Shown here in pieces: positions 32,530 through 43,919 of a stretch of DNA of 64,000 bases. The notes under the pieces are model-generated. The model was not told the origin of the DNA and ran no database searches. It was given only the letters and a program-made list of their open reading frames with translations. Made by a program: the position numbers and the translations under genes. The stretch is from NCBI GenBank assembly GCA_036571765.1, contig BROE01000023.1, forward strand, positions 3,493,490-3,557,489, in the 5' to 3' direction. The DNA is from Plecoglossus altivelis. Its lineage: Eukaryota > Chordata > Actinopteri > Osmeriformes > Plecoglossidae. Position 1 is the first letter of the stretch, and each line of letters opens with the position of its first letter.

Positions 32530-35500
32530 CCTGGGTGTGTAAGTGGGGGGTTGAGCCAGCAGTGAAGCGGTGCTGGTGATTAGGAATGCGGAGCAGGCCG
32601 AGCAGGAGCAGAGCAGCTCCCAGCCTCACGGCGTGCACAGCAGGGGGGCCAGGAGACGTGTTCCTGCGCCCTCCTGACAGCTGCCTATCCCTCCTACAAC
32701 TCCTCACTCACACGGATGGAAGTTTACACACACACACACACACACACACACAAGTTTTAAGAACACTGACAGCCAGAGTCTGCACTCTCAGCACTGACAT
32801 GCACTCTCAAACCACCCTGAGATTCATCTCCAGTATAAACGCACATTGACGCCACCCGACACGCGCTCGCACAGGATATTGACACCAGGGCGGATCTGTC
32901 CCCATGGAGACGCGTGCGTCCCGGAGAAGCTCTGCCAGTGGGAGGTTCTGCCAGGAGAGAGGAGCTGCAGCCAAGGATCACTCAGACCCTGCCGCGCCGT
33001 CTATCTGAGCTCCACCGCCTCCGCCATCCTTTACACACCAGCGCTGTCGTCAGCTCGCGAGACCCGCTCAGTGTTCCGCTGGCCTTTCATGTGCGGCTCT
33101 ACATTTTACTGATGCTTCCCCCGGAACAGACGATGACACGCCTAGACATGCGTTTCGCTAGGCCTGATTGACAGCAACTCCCAGGATCCATTGCTGGATC
33201 GCCATGATAGGCAGGGACTGAGAGTGGCATCTGGGAGTCGTTGTCAATCAGGGGCCTTTTCGAATGGCATCAAGGAGTTTTGTTTGCCTGTCAGACAACT
33301 CAGTCACCTCTAACACTCCAAGTGTCCTCTCAGTCGTAGCCTTCTTTCATACTAGTATCCATTTCGCCGGCCTTTGTCTATCTCAACAACATCCCCCCCC
33401 CCCCTCATTGGCTTCCTGGATTCACCAATCTCTCCCTCCCTCCTTCTCTCTGACTGTGGTGGACAGAGTCGTGAGTCACTTTGGGCCTCGTCTACAAATT
33501 CCCTAATAACAGCACATTCCCCTAAATGTGTTTGTAATGTGGGCAATCATTTTCAGTAATGGACGCTTGTCAGTTTTATGGTGGGGAGAATGACGGTCTC
33601 ATGACAGACAAGCTTAATCCAGACCCAGTTCTGCTCTTCTGGATGTGCTTCACACACAGCGCAACACTCCCCTCTTGTGGCCAAGATGATATCTGTTCAT
33701 ATTTGGGTGGCTTGTCATTGCCTGGTCAACACCTCTTCTAAAAAGTTCTCAAGTTTAATTGACGTTGCTAAGGAATCAGCACAGCGTTGGTGTAAACACC
33801 CCTCGCATGTGGATATAAAAAGGAAGTTTCTCTGAAAAAGTCCATTCAACATAATATTGTATGTACAGCAGTGCTACCACAGTCAAACGGGGTTTGCCTA
33901 TTCACTCTCCAAATTAGTCAACCGACTATTGTACAAAACTGAGTAGATCCCAGCAGAAGAGATGAAAGCACAATGGGATGGTCAGTGAGGATGGAGGGCA
34001 ATATGGTGTCAGACAGATGGCATGACGTGGCCTTTCTCTGGGAAGCTGCCCAGATGTGGCCTGGCAGAATACACAGACAGGGCCAGTGTCAGTGACAGGG
34101 TCAGGGACAAGGCCAGGGACAGGGTCAGGGACAGGGACAGGGCCAGGGACAGGGTCAGGGACAGGGACAAGGCCAGGGCTAGGACAGACAGAGCTAAAGA
34201 CGGGCATGGAGAATATATATACGCAAGGCATCTGAAGCACATACTCCCTATTCCCAATGACACGCGGTACGTCAAACCTGAACGCATGTGCAGGAAGGAA
34301 AGAGACACCTGGTTAATAACAAACAATCTCATTGGTCTCATTAGGTATCTAGAAAATCCCCACTAAAAACATAGCTGATTGTCAAAATACCTAGCTAAAC
34401 CAAAGGACACATAAATAGTGTGAATTTGGCTTCCCCATGTGTATAAAAGTAGTGATAAAACTAAAGTTTGGCGATTCCCCTCAACCCCTCCGATAACACA
34501 AAAACACACAAACCTGGCAGACTCCATAAGCCAGATACCTCCAAAGTCTTCAACTTCCTCTCTAGCTCTGCAACTCGGTTTCCCAGAATCCTAAGCAGAG
34601 GGGGTAGTAGTCAGCAAGAGAGGGTGACATGCATGTCTAGTAGCGTGTACAGTCGAGCTTGTGGCAACGACTGGTCGGATTCCCGAACAAAAGATGTAGC
34701 TCGTCTTTGAGGAAGTGTCCAGCATAGGAACCGGAGTATACAGACCAAGGCAGACTAAGGCACGGTGGAAGACAGGCCTGTGGCTGGGCTTCACCTGTTG
34801 GTGTGGCGCTGGTGCTGGATCACCAGGTTCTTCTCGTGGATGGTCTCCAGCAGGGCCGTGGCCAGGGACTTGAGGTCACAGATGGACTGAGGCGTGGCCG
34901 GGAGACTGCAGCCCCGCTCCTCCATCAACAGCTCCTGCACTGAGAGGGGGTGGAGGGTGGGGGGGTGAGAGGAGGGATAGAGAGAGTGAGGAATGAAAGA
35001 GAGGGAGAGAGATTGTTATTGACTAAGGAGTGTCATTTGAAGAATGAATGCTCTGTCTTTAAGCCGTCAAACAAAAGGTATTACATGTCATCGTTTAGAA
35101 TATATGTGAGTAGGTGCTGTTTGATCCTCAAGTGCCCAACTCATGGAAATCTACCGGTGTGAAGGTCCTACGATAGCTGAGCTGCATCAAGCGTTTAGTA
35201 GTTTGACCAAGGTGTGGCTGTTTACCTTGCTTTGCAGACAGGACTCCAGTAAGGGCGCTGCTGCTTGACTTTCCACTCGTTTTCGAGTTCCTTCGTCTCT
35301 CCAACGCCGTCTGTCAACAGATACGGCACACCAAGAGTCTCTCAACCACTTCCACACGCATCGGAGTCCGACGGAAGTGCTGTGGGACTCAGAGGGATAT
35401 AAAAGGACAGGATACTATCTTTACCTTGTACTTCATGATATTAGACTTGAGCAGGTTGACTTCTTCTTGAACTTGGTTGAACCTCTCGTGCAAATATCTA

Positions 35501-36212
35501 AACGGAGACAAAACGCAAAGCGTCGACAGCAGAGAGAAACATGTCATTTTCTCGACTTAACCATGAAGTCTAATCGAACGCGCGACGTGACGAGTACGTC
35601 TGCGGATCTGCATGTCGCGCCGTACGAGCAAGGCGCTGGAGAAGCCCGTCTCACCTGTTCTCCATGCAGAGGGCGTCCACGTCGATGATGCGGCCGTCCC
35701 GCCCGCCCAGCACATGGTTGAGCTCCAGGTTGAGTCGCTCCGCCTTCTCCCTGAACGCGGCGCGCTCCGCCTTCACGTCCTGCAGCTCATCGCACGTGGC
35801 CTTGACGGAGCTCTGCAGCTGCTCCATCTGAGAGGACGCGTTTTGGTGTCTCGTCAGTCAGAGGTCATTGCAGGTTAAGAGGGAAAAGTCACAGGAAGTG
35901 AACCTCTTTATTAAAAATAAATAAATGGATGGATTTATGGATGGATGGTCCTCCTCTCCCACCTGCAGTCCAGCCTTCTCCAGCTGGCCAACCAGGTCCT
36001 CTCTCTCGTGGGCAGGGAAGTGTCGTGCCCCCACCTCCTCGTCACCCAGTCTCTGCCTGGTGATGGTCATTCTGAGGAGCTGAAAACACACACAGGCTGG
36101 GGACGGGCCACACAGCTACAACACCCACCACCATACCCCTGCTGAGCTCACTAAAACTCCCACTAGAAGTTTGCCATTTCCGTAGCCTGCGTGTGTGTCC
36201 GTGCGTGTGTAG

Positions 36213-36246
<34 letters not shown>

Positions 36247-37988
36247 ACCCCTAACCTTGTTATCCCCCTGCGCCTCGGTCAGTCTCTGAGTCAACTCCTT
36301 CACCTCTTCTGTCAGCTTCCTCCCTCGCTCCCGAGAGTCTCTCAGCAGCTGGGCCAGGTTCACCTGCAGGGAGGAGGAGAAATGGAGGGAGAGGATGGGG
36401 GGAGGAGAGATGGAGGGAGAGGATGAGGGGAGGAGAGATGGAGGGAGAGGATGGAGGGAGGAGAGATGGAGGGAGAGGATGGAGGGAGGAGAGACGGAGG
36501 GAGAGGATAAGGGGAGGAGAGATGGAGGGAGGGGATGGGGGGAGGAGAGATGGAGGGAGAGGATAAGGGGAGGAGAGATGGAGGGAGAGGATGGGGGGGA
36601 GGAGAGATGGAGAGAGAGGATGGGGGGAGGAGATGGTGAAAAAGATACGCCATTCTACTAGCCATGCCTTCATTAAAAACAATATATACCTGTATATATT
36701 TCTCTTTCACCAAGTATCACTTAGCTTGAATATATGAATCACATTTGCAGGGATTGTGCGGTAGTAGCAACGTGTTACCTGATTGCGTTTCTCAGGCGGT
36801 AACGAGGGATCGCCATCCTGAAAGGTAACTCAAGGTAAACCCTTTGACTTGGCTACAAACACGTACATGCAAGTAACGATACATCCCAAAGACAGCATCC
36901 CAAAACAGACGTAGTACGAAACGCAGCCGAACAAAGTTGCGTACACGCGCTTCCCTGATGACTTACGATAAGCTCTCTGTACTTCTTCTTCAGTCCCTGG
37001 TGGCGTTCTCGCAGCTGATTGGCCATGAGTCTGTACTGATCCCGCTCTTGTTGGCAGGTGTCCAGCTCCTTAGACAGGATGAGGAGGGCCTCCTTCTTGC
37101 TCTCCAGCTTACGTTTGCACACCAGGAACTGGGGAAACACACAGGGCATTCAGTCGCTTCACATCCGCAGGATGAAAACAAAGAGGAGGAACGGGGGAAA
37201 TGGAGGTCCCGTATAAGAAAGTTCCGTCCGGGAAGGGGGGGGGGGGTTCCATTTCGATATTGAAATGTCATCGTATAAGTTAGAAACCACCAGGGTGATG
37301 GAAACGCCAGCTGTCACTTGACTGGTGGAGGCTTAAAACAAACTGTGACACACTGTGTCAAGAGAAGTGATAAGAAACCAGCCACAGAACCTTATCCAGC
37401 AAAGACAAAGGCTGACAAAAAATATCACTGAAATGAGAAGAGGCATATCTTCCTTTATGCAAAAAAAACAAACATTTAAGAGGTGATGACTAGCGACTGA
37501 GCACATGAACTGGATCAAAAACATACATTTGTAGCGTGCAAACTCAAAGCGTTTTTCTATACTGTGAAAGGTAGCCACTGGAGTAAATGACTTTATGACA
37601 AGGCTGCATGACACTTAAGCCTTAAGGCTTCGTGTCATACTGTATTGACATATTCGTAGAAACCCATAATGGCCTACACAGGTTCCGACTTGAGATTCTA
37701 GAAACAGGTGGTCTACTATGTTGCTAGGATTGTGAATGAACTTGTCCAGTGTCCCTAATGTCATGTTCCCTACACGCACTTTTGCGTCGTAAAAAAAATA
37801 ATATTATCATGGATGATGATGATGATGTGAATAATATGTTTTCAGTGCAGCTTTATAGTCCATATGGCAAACCTCAGAACATCGTCTCATTGCAAGCGCG
37901 ACCGCCATCGTTGTGGGATTTAGTGCGGCTCACTCACCTCGCTGACAAGTCCTTGCCAGTCGCCCTCACTCCTTTTAATGGAATTCAT
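29058..37988 (-). CDS. CCDC149: CCDC149 coiled-coil protein, 12 exons
   Basis: Coding exons from 5': 37938-37988, 36967-37128, 36779-36817, 36256-36363, 35963-36079, 35655-35827, 35425-35497, 35226-35310, 34795-34939, 34514-34590, 30872-31027, 29058-29986. All joins are GT-AG and in frame, giving 704 residues. The start MNSIKRSEGDWQGLVSE is followed by the family-typical FLVCKRKLESKKEALLILSK and MANQLRERHQ. The long coiled coil (about 18-340) contains NLAQLLRDS, RQRLGDEEVG and IDVDALCMENR, then SLATALLETIHEKN. The molecular role of the family is poorly known. Two C-terminal exons differ from human, which is about 510-530 aa as I recall: exon 11 (345-396) is Pro/Gln/Gly-rich with PPQGLPQGLPQG, and exon 12 (397-704) carries an acidic repeat at about 519-655. 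The join across the 3.5-kb intron between exons 10 and 11 is supported by phase and by SLPGGRDVI resembling the human SLPGGKDTI. Confidence 0.9.
29215..29625 (-). repeat. Coding repeat in the last CCDC149 exon
   Basis: Degenerate units of 7-13 codons, close to LEPAETSPDTALT, are repeated about 12 times within residues 519-655. The plus strand reads as matching Ser/Gly/Val-rich units. The repeat keeps the frame throughout, which suggests selection for an open frame. Confidence 0.85.
30044..30076. repeat. Poly(C) then (CA)n
   Basis: About 19 C followed by a short CA run, in the CCDC149 intron between exons 11 and 12. Confidence 0.75.
30905..30985 (-). repeat. Coding 12-bp repeat in CCDC149 exon 11
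   Basis: About five copies of a unit near GGGAGGCCCTGT (plus strand) encode PQGL/PQGP units in the minus-strand frame. Confidence 0.8.
31131..31166. repeat. (CA)n microsatellite
   Basis: A CA repeat in the large CCDC149 intron. Confidence 0.85.
32185..32535. repeat. (TG)n-based minisatellite
   Basis: Variable-length TG runs alternate with the spacer TTAGAGGGTTCCAG (or TTAGAGGCTTCCTGG), about eight times. It appears to be a TG repeat amplified together with a fixed spacer. Confidence 0.85.
34076..34182. repeat. Minisatellite of GACAGGGTCAGG units
   Basis: Short purine-rich units (GACAGGGTCAGG, GACAAGGCCAGG) are repeated about eight times in the large CCDC149 intron. Confidence 0.8.
36187..36242. 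repeat. (TG)n next to a CCDC149 splice donor
   Basis: A TG repeat starts about 14 bases downstream (minus sense) of the CCDC149 exon 36256-36363. Confidence 0.8.
36366..36634. repeat. Purine minisatellite, about 28-bp unit
   Basis: Units near GGAGGAGAGATGGAGGGAGA plus GGATGGG are repeated about nine times. In the transcript it is pyrimidine-rich and directly precedes the 3' splice site of the CCDC149 exon 36256-36363. Confidence 0.85.
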
Positions 37989-39035
37989 GATCTCTGGCTT
38001 TTCGACACGTTAAGTGGAGCTAGTTGGTGAAAATCGGTCGGCATCTGTGCGTATCATCTGAGTGCGTCCTCCGCCCTCTGCAACTTGTTACGTCACTCAT
38101 CCGTGTACAGGTGGGCGGGCCGTCGGGGATGTCCGGGAGAGATGGCATTAAACATTGCGTACCAGGATATCAGCCATTTCTTTTAATGATGGAGTTCAGT
38201 GAGAGACCTTCAATATTATTTGGATCGCGTTTCAATAAAATTGGCAGACATTTTCTCTTTGTGTTTTGATCAAATTATTAAACTGCAAATGTTTGGTAAA
38301 AAAACCCACATATTTTTATTAGAAACAAAAACACAATTATAAGACCACGAATTAAGAGTCCAAGTTCATACGACACAGAACTCTCACAAGTAGCCCAGTG
38401 GGACCAAGATTGTAAAAACTACAGCCTACCGGAGGAATATTCTTTTTAGATCAAGATTATAGTTTAGGCCAGGAGAGGGAGCTGCTGTACTGACCAACAG
38501 TATCTGTTACTTCTTGTTTAGAAAATACCTTTGGAGCAATCGACGCACAAATAATCAGTTTAAGTGCGGTACACATCAAGGACAATAGTGTAATTATCAG
38601 AAAATAGAATAAATGTAAATGTAAATAGAATCTTTTCTGCATTCACGTTTGAAGTTTCTTGTTGTAGTTTTTTTGTAGAATGATAAACTATTAAAGAAGT
38701 TGCGGCAGTGTCCACAGTTATCAACAGCAGTTAAACATATTTCACACCGACTCACCAGCTGGCCCAAAATACCAATTTACCCTGTTTCTTCATCTGAGGA
38801 AACACCCATTTACCCCATTTATTACAGGACTTTCACCCCGTTGTACGTAATGTGTTTCCTGCAGTAGAAGTGTGTTCAGAGAAAATCATAAAAGCCATAA
38901 ACTAATACACAAAAAACATTTAAAAATATTTTAAACTGTCACCTGAACTATTTTGGAGTTGATACTGAAAAGTTAAATATATCATTGAGGTGAAATTCCT
39001 TTACTCATCAGTGATTCGTTAACAAAATTGTTATA

Positions 39036-39063
39036 TTTATTTTAAAAAATTGTTATATTTATT
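39036..39063 (-). terminator. Possible polyadenylation signals of the RNase L-like gene
   Basis: Two AATAAA hexamers on the minus strand (39036-39041 and 39058-39063), about 350 bases past the stop at 39407. Confidence 0.3.
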
Positions 39064-39099
39064 TTTACTTGACTGTTGTTTGCCTGTACTGTTGTATGT

Positions 39100-39205
39100 C
39101 TGTACTTCTGTAGCACTGTGGCTCTGTGAGGCAAGACATTTCGTTCCACTGTATGCCCCCTCATGTAGCGGAATAACAATAAAGCACAACTTGAACTTGA
39201 ACTGA
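39100..39205 (+). mobile_element. Probable LINE 3' end
   Basis: GCAAGACATTTCGTTCCACT followed by AACAATAAAGCACAACTTGA and a short TTGAAC-type tail resembles the 3' ends of L2/CR1-like fish retroelements. No reverse transcriptase frame lies upstream, so it would be a truncated insertion. The assignment rests on memory of such tails. Confidence 0.35.
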
Positions 39206-39239
39206 ACTGTTCCAGGCTCCTACACTTCTATAGGTTCTT

Positions 39240-39600
39240 GAGTCCAGACTCCTTCCCTGGAAACTTGAACTCAGACTCCTTCCCTGGAAATTTGAACTCA
39301 GACTCTTTCTCTGGGAAACTTGGACTCAGACTCCTTCTCTGGAAATTTGAACTCAGACTCTTTCTCTGGAGCATTGGACTCAGACTCTTTCTCTGGTAAC
39401 TTGAACTCAGACTCCTTCTCTGGGAAACTTGGACTCAGACTCTTTCTCTGGAAATTTGAACTCAGACTCTTTCTCTGGAGCATTGGACTCAGACTCTTTC
39501 TCTGGAAACTTGAACTCAGACTCCTTCTCTGGAAACTTGGACTCAGACTCCTTCTCTGGAAACTTGAACTCAGACTCTTTCTCTGGAGCATTGGACTCCT
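39240..39600 (-). repeat. 27-bp minisatellite, partly coding (PEKESEFKF)
   Basis: About 13 copies of a 27-bp unit coding PEKESEFKF, PEKESESKF or PEKESESNA. Six and a half copies are translated at the C-terminus of the RNase L-like protein. An extra base near 39425-39430 (TCTGGGAAA instead of TCTGGAAA on the plus strand) shifts the frame and brings a stop at 39407. The remaining copies are open in another frame down to a second similar extra base near 39311. Confidence 0.9.
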
Positions 39601-42600
39601 GCACTGGGACTGTATCACTTGACTTAGACTCAGAGGATGGCAACCTGGTTGCAGCACCGGCACAAGACTCTTTCGTTTTCCAAAATTTTCTTAGCGACGG
39701 TCTTGAATTCCAGCCCAGTTTTTTGACAAAGATGTACACACATCCAAACAGATCAGGGAATATCTGGATCAGGTCAACTGTGTCTGCATCATCAGAGCTG
39801 CATGCAAAAAAGGGGGGAAAGTCCATGAAGTTACACAAGCATGTTGTGTTGGATGATTTGATATTGTATTCATACATAAAACCCAAACCATGCAATACCA
39901 AAAGACACTCCCATAGTGGTGTGACCTGCCCAGCGATGTCTTAGTTTGGTTTGAATATAATGAATGAACGCTCCCAAGATGACTTACTAGTGCTCAAAGA
40001 GAATACGTATGAAGCGTAACAACCCCAGCGTATGCTCTGGGTACGGCTTTTTCTTGCCATCCAGCTTCTTCACCAAGTCAGCAGGCAGCTTAGACACAAA
40101 CAGAAACAAATTATTCTTCTGTCCTGACACTGGGAAAATCAGCCACTTGCTGTTTTCCTCACCTTCGTCTTCCAGTCATTGAAGGACCGGCCGTCAGCAC
40201 ATCGGGATATGTCTTCAAGAAGTTTAGCATCTGCTTTACGACAGTTCTCTGCCTCTGGTTGGTTTCCGACCCATTTCAAATAATTGACTCTCCTTGAGAG
40301 CAGAATCAATGTATATAATATTTGAACTTTTAGTACTTACATACTTAATACATATGCCTGAACATTTGTAAATGTTCAGGCATATAAGATGTACAAATTG
40401 TATAAGAAGAATGGAAAATGTCTTTCTGGGCTCGACAGATGTTGTCAAGAGAGATTGCTGCTCACTTGTCTTTGTCCCAAAAGAAGGGATGAGCCAATGC
40501 TTCCTCCACTGTGGGTCGCTTCTTTGGATCGGCATTGATCATCCACTCGATGAGGTCTTTAGCCACAACGTCATCCACGTGCTCCAGATTGTACTTTCCG
40601 TCATAAATGTTGTACTCGCAATGGAACCCATCTCCAAACGGGTGGTGTCCACCGGACAGGATGTAATATATCAACATCCCAGCCACCTGCAAACAACACA
40701 TTTCAAGAAAACCAAGCAATCCAAGCAAAACCAAGCAATCTAACCAAGCAGCTACTTATAAAATATGTGACATCAAAGAAATGAACACGTTTTGGACCAA
40801 CCTGGATGTCAGTGCTCTTTTTATACGCTGTGTTGTCGTTGTCATCTAACGTTTCTCTGGCCTTCCAGCACTTTGTTCCTGCACTGCTCGTGCAAATAGT
40901 TGTTTGTCCTTTCGGTAAACGTCGACTTATCCCAAAGTCTGATAATCTTGCTTTGTCTGTGATGTCTAAAAACAAGACCCTTTTACTCAAATCATGAAAG
41001 ATAACATTTACAGTATCACCAAGCGCACGCCCCAAATGCTTGCTGTTCTGTCAAGCTTTTCCATTTAAAAACAGATAAGATGCTATGAGAAAATCCATGT
41101 TTTATCATGTTACTCATTTTATATTAGGCAATAAATGTGTTTGGGAGATCATTTAATGATCAACCATTATTTATTTGGTCTTACCAATTAGAACGTTCTG
41201 TGGCTTAATATCCCGATGTAGAATGTTCTGTGGAGAGTGACAATGAAGCACTTCTAGACTACAGAGTAACTCAAGAGCAAATTTCTCCAGTACACCAGGT
41301 TGTTTGCTTGAAAAGTCATTCTTGATGTATTCTTCCAAGGTATATTCACAAAGTTGAAGAATGAGATACCCAAAGTGATTATCTTCTGCAAAGTCTACAT
41401 ATCTGACAATACATTTATGTTCCAGGTCTGGAAGACGTAAGAATCCTTCCTCATTTTTGAGAACTTCATAGTTTGACTTGGACATTCTCTTAACAGCTAC
41501 TTCTGTGCCATCATCCCGTAGGCCCAGGAACACCTCTGTACCATCACTTCCTTTTGCTATGCGATATTCTCCGGTATCCACATACGTAAGGTTACCTACT
41601 TTAGTGACATCCCTGTCACCCATGTGTGCTAATTTTTCCAACTTGGGCCTCCAGCGCTTGCTGATATCAACCCACTTCCGTGGTTGTGGTGTTGCGAAGG
41701 AGTGAAATGGCTTAGTACTCAGACTTGAAAGATCAGACTCTTCAACAGGTGTAGAAGCAATGGAACAGACGTTCTTATCATCTTTTAGCCCCTGGATTTC
41801 TGACTTCTTCTTTTTCTTCTTTTTCTTCTTCTTTTTCTGTGAATCACCTGTGTGGCTTGAAACCATGTCAGATGATTGGCTGAAGTATTCATAGAGCTCC
41901 TTCAGTTTGTCTTTGAGTGTTCCATCCATCGCCATTTCTGCATATGTGAGAAGTTCCTTTGGCACTGAACTTATTCCGAATGATGAAATGTTGCATTCAA
42001 ATGAAAGCAAGTTTGCATATATGCCATAGGCGTATGTGCTAATGTCTAAGTTTTCAAACTTCACAAAAGGGACTATTTTGTTGCCCAAGATTTTATGGAG
42101 ACATGAATCCCAGGCCTTTTTATCTGTAGTCTTTTGGGTGATCACATACAGTACTCTCAGAACAAGTAGTTGCTCATTTGGATTTTTGGTGGAGAGAAGT
42201 GTGAGAAGTATTTTGACCATGTTAACTGCAACACCATTTGGAATCTCTTTCATAGTGCGGAAAGCCATATCAAGCACTGTGACAGTCATGAATTTCATGT
42301 TTTCAGGACTAATTCTGTGAAAACGTTTGATTGCGTCTCCAATATAAAAGTCCAGATTGTTGGATTCTTTCAGCCACATCATGCATTTCTGTTTGTACTC
42401 TTTCATTATGTGATCAGGCCCATTTACACAAAATAAAACATCAATCATATTTAGGTGGGTTTGAGGATTCTCTTCAAGCAAATGTTTGCCAAAAAGAGTG
42501 AATACCTCACTTGGCTTCTTTTGTTGTAAAGCCATTTCCATGTCCCAGTGATGTTTTATTATACAGAATTTCTGGTCACCAGATGGCAAATTATTGATCA

Positions 42601-43183
42601 TTTTTGTCATTTTGGCATTAATTTTTATATCTAAGTGTACTTCCGCACTTGCTCCAGCGTCAAGGAGCATCCTCCCAATGTCATCTCGGTCATAACTTGC
42701 AGCCGTGTGAAGTGGTCTAAACAGTGCAGGATGACCATTAACATGAACACCATTTGGATCAGCTTTTGCATTGAGTAGTCTGCCTACTATTTCAACTGGA
42801 GCATTGTGCATACTGGCATAGTGCAGAGGTGTCCAACCAAACGATGATGCTTGGTTTGGGTTAGCACCCTCCTTCAGAAGGAAAGTACAGACCTCAACAT
42901 TGCTTGTTGCCACAGCGGCAATTAAAGGGGTAACATCATCATTCCATTCTTTGCATGGGTACAGTCCATTTGTGTTCCGATCTCTCATCTTTAGCTTAAA
43001 CTTCTTGAGTTTCTTGTCGAGGATGCATTGTATAAGAGGATCTGTTATCCTTTGGACTTGTGCTACCTGTGTCACTGAAAACTCTTGGATGATGTTCATT
43101 GCCCAAACTTGGTACAGTTCGAAAGGGTCATCTGTGGGAGAACAACAAGGATGACAAGTGTCAAGGTGGCATGTTTCTGACAT
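39407..43183 (-). CDS. RNase L/IRE1-like ankyrin-kinase-KEN protein
   Basis: Coding exons from 5': 41185-43183, 40802-40965, 40466-40686, 40163-40292, 39988-40088, 39407-39797; total 1001 residues if the first ATG at 43183 is used. A strong acceptor (TTGTTCTCCCACAG) within that reading suggests a 5' noncoding exon near 44.0 kb, and translation may then begin at M29. Domains: about three ankyrin repeats (83-185), a long helical region, poly-Lys (about 450-462), and a kinase domain (about 530-790) with Lys in EVAVKRM (about 565), HRDIKPQN (D658, K660, N663) and DFG (676-678). It is followed by a KEN endoribonuclease domain (795-912) and six 9-residue repeats (943-996). KEN nucleases cleave RNA on dimerisation. 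RNase L is a 2-5A-activated antiviral enzyme with nine ankyrin repeats and a degenerate kinase; this protein has few repeats and a complete kinase, so its activator is probably different. Confidence 0.85.
40352..40385. other. 34-base inverted repeat, 16-bp arms
   Basis: ATATGCCTGAACATTT and AAATGTTCAGGCATAT are perfect reverse complements separated by GT. It lies in the RNase L-like intron 40293-40465 and could form a hairpin or cruciform. Confidence 0.7.
41800..41837 (-). repeat. AAG/AAA run coding poly-lysine
   Basis: It encodes about 12 consecutive lysines between the helical region and the kinase domain of the RNase L-like protein. It could act as a basic patch for RNA, membrane or nuclear targeting, or be simple slippage. 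Confidence 0.75.
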
Positions 43184-43919
43184 TAATGACTATCAATAAT
43201 GTCCAAAGACGGTCAATGATTCATTCAGTAGCATGCAGTGTATATATTCTTCTGACATAGGGTTTGGAGAAGGGATTGTATTCATCAAATCTATGTTACA
43301 CTGCTTGAGTCGTAATGCTGCTAAACATTTCGCAAAAGCTACACTAAAGACAACAGACAAACTAGGATAAGTACGTTTGTTAAACCGTAAAAATGAACGC
43401 AAAACATTTGTGGTGGCTCTTCCTTCAGGAAAAGAAAACAGCCCATCGTTATTTATTCACCTTCAAAATGTCAGCTAGTTTGTTCAAAAGTTTGAATCTA
43501 ATCGTGCTTTATTCTCTGAGACATTGTATGAACCAAAATATGAACTTAGTCTGTCTGTAACTGCTCTGTTCAGTAAAACAAATATTGCATAATCAGTCAT
43601 TATGGCCTTGCAAATTATTTCCGGTTTGTGATTCAGTGGTGTATAATCTGCAAATAGTTTTTAGGTTGAACAGATAGTAAGAATGGCAAGAACATTTAAC
43701 ATATGTACAGTATATTTATGGACAAAATGGACTGTAGAAAATGACCCATTCGATGTGCTTCAGAGTTTGTATGTTTGTCGATATAGATGACTGTTTCATT
43801 CAAAACGACATTGCTGTCAGCTGTTTTACATACCCACCCACACACACACACACAGCTCACTGCAGGCAGATTCTTATGAAGTCATTCAGAATCGCGTTCA
43901 GATTAGAACAATGGAAACG

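Larger units (their letters stand above)
37989..39239. other. Intergenic spacer with a retroelement-like tail
   Basis: This contains the CCDC149 promoter at its left edge and the probable 3' end of the RNase L-like gene at its right. It is AT-rich, and no gene is evident. Confidence 0.5.

Noticed and set aside
36260..36713. Ser/Pro/Leu-rich minus-strand frames next to a CCDC149 exon
   Set aside because: They come from the intronic minisatellite. The true exon begins at the acceptor next to 36363.
39429..39944. 171-codon plus-strand frame of DSDSFSGNL units
   Set aside because: It is the opposite strand of the coding minisatellite of the RNase L-like gene.
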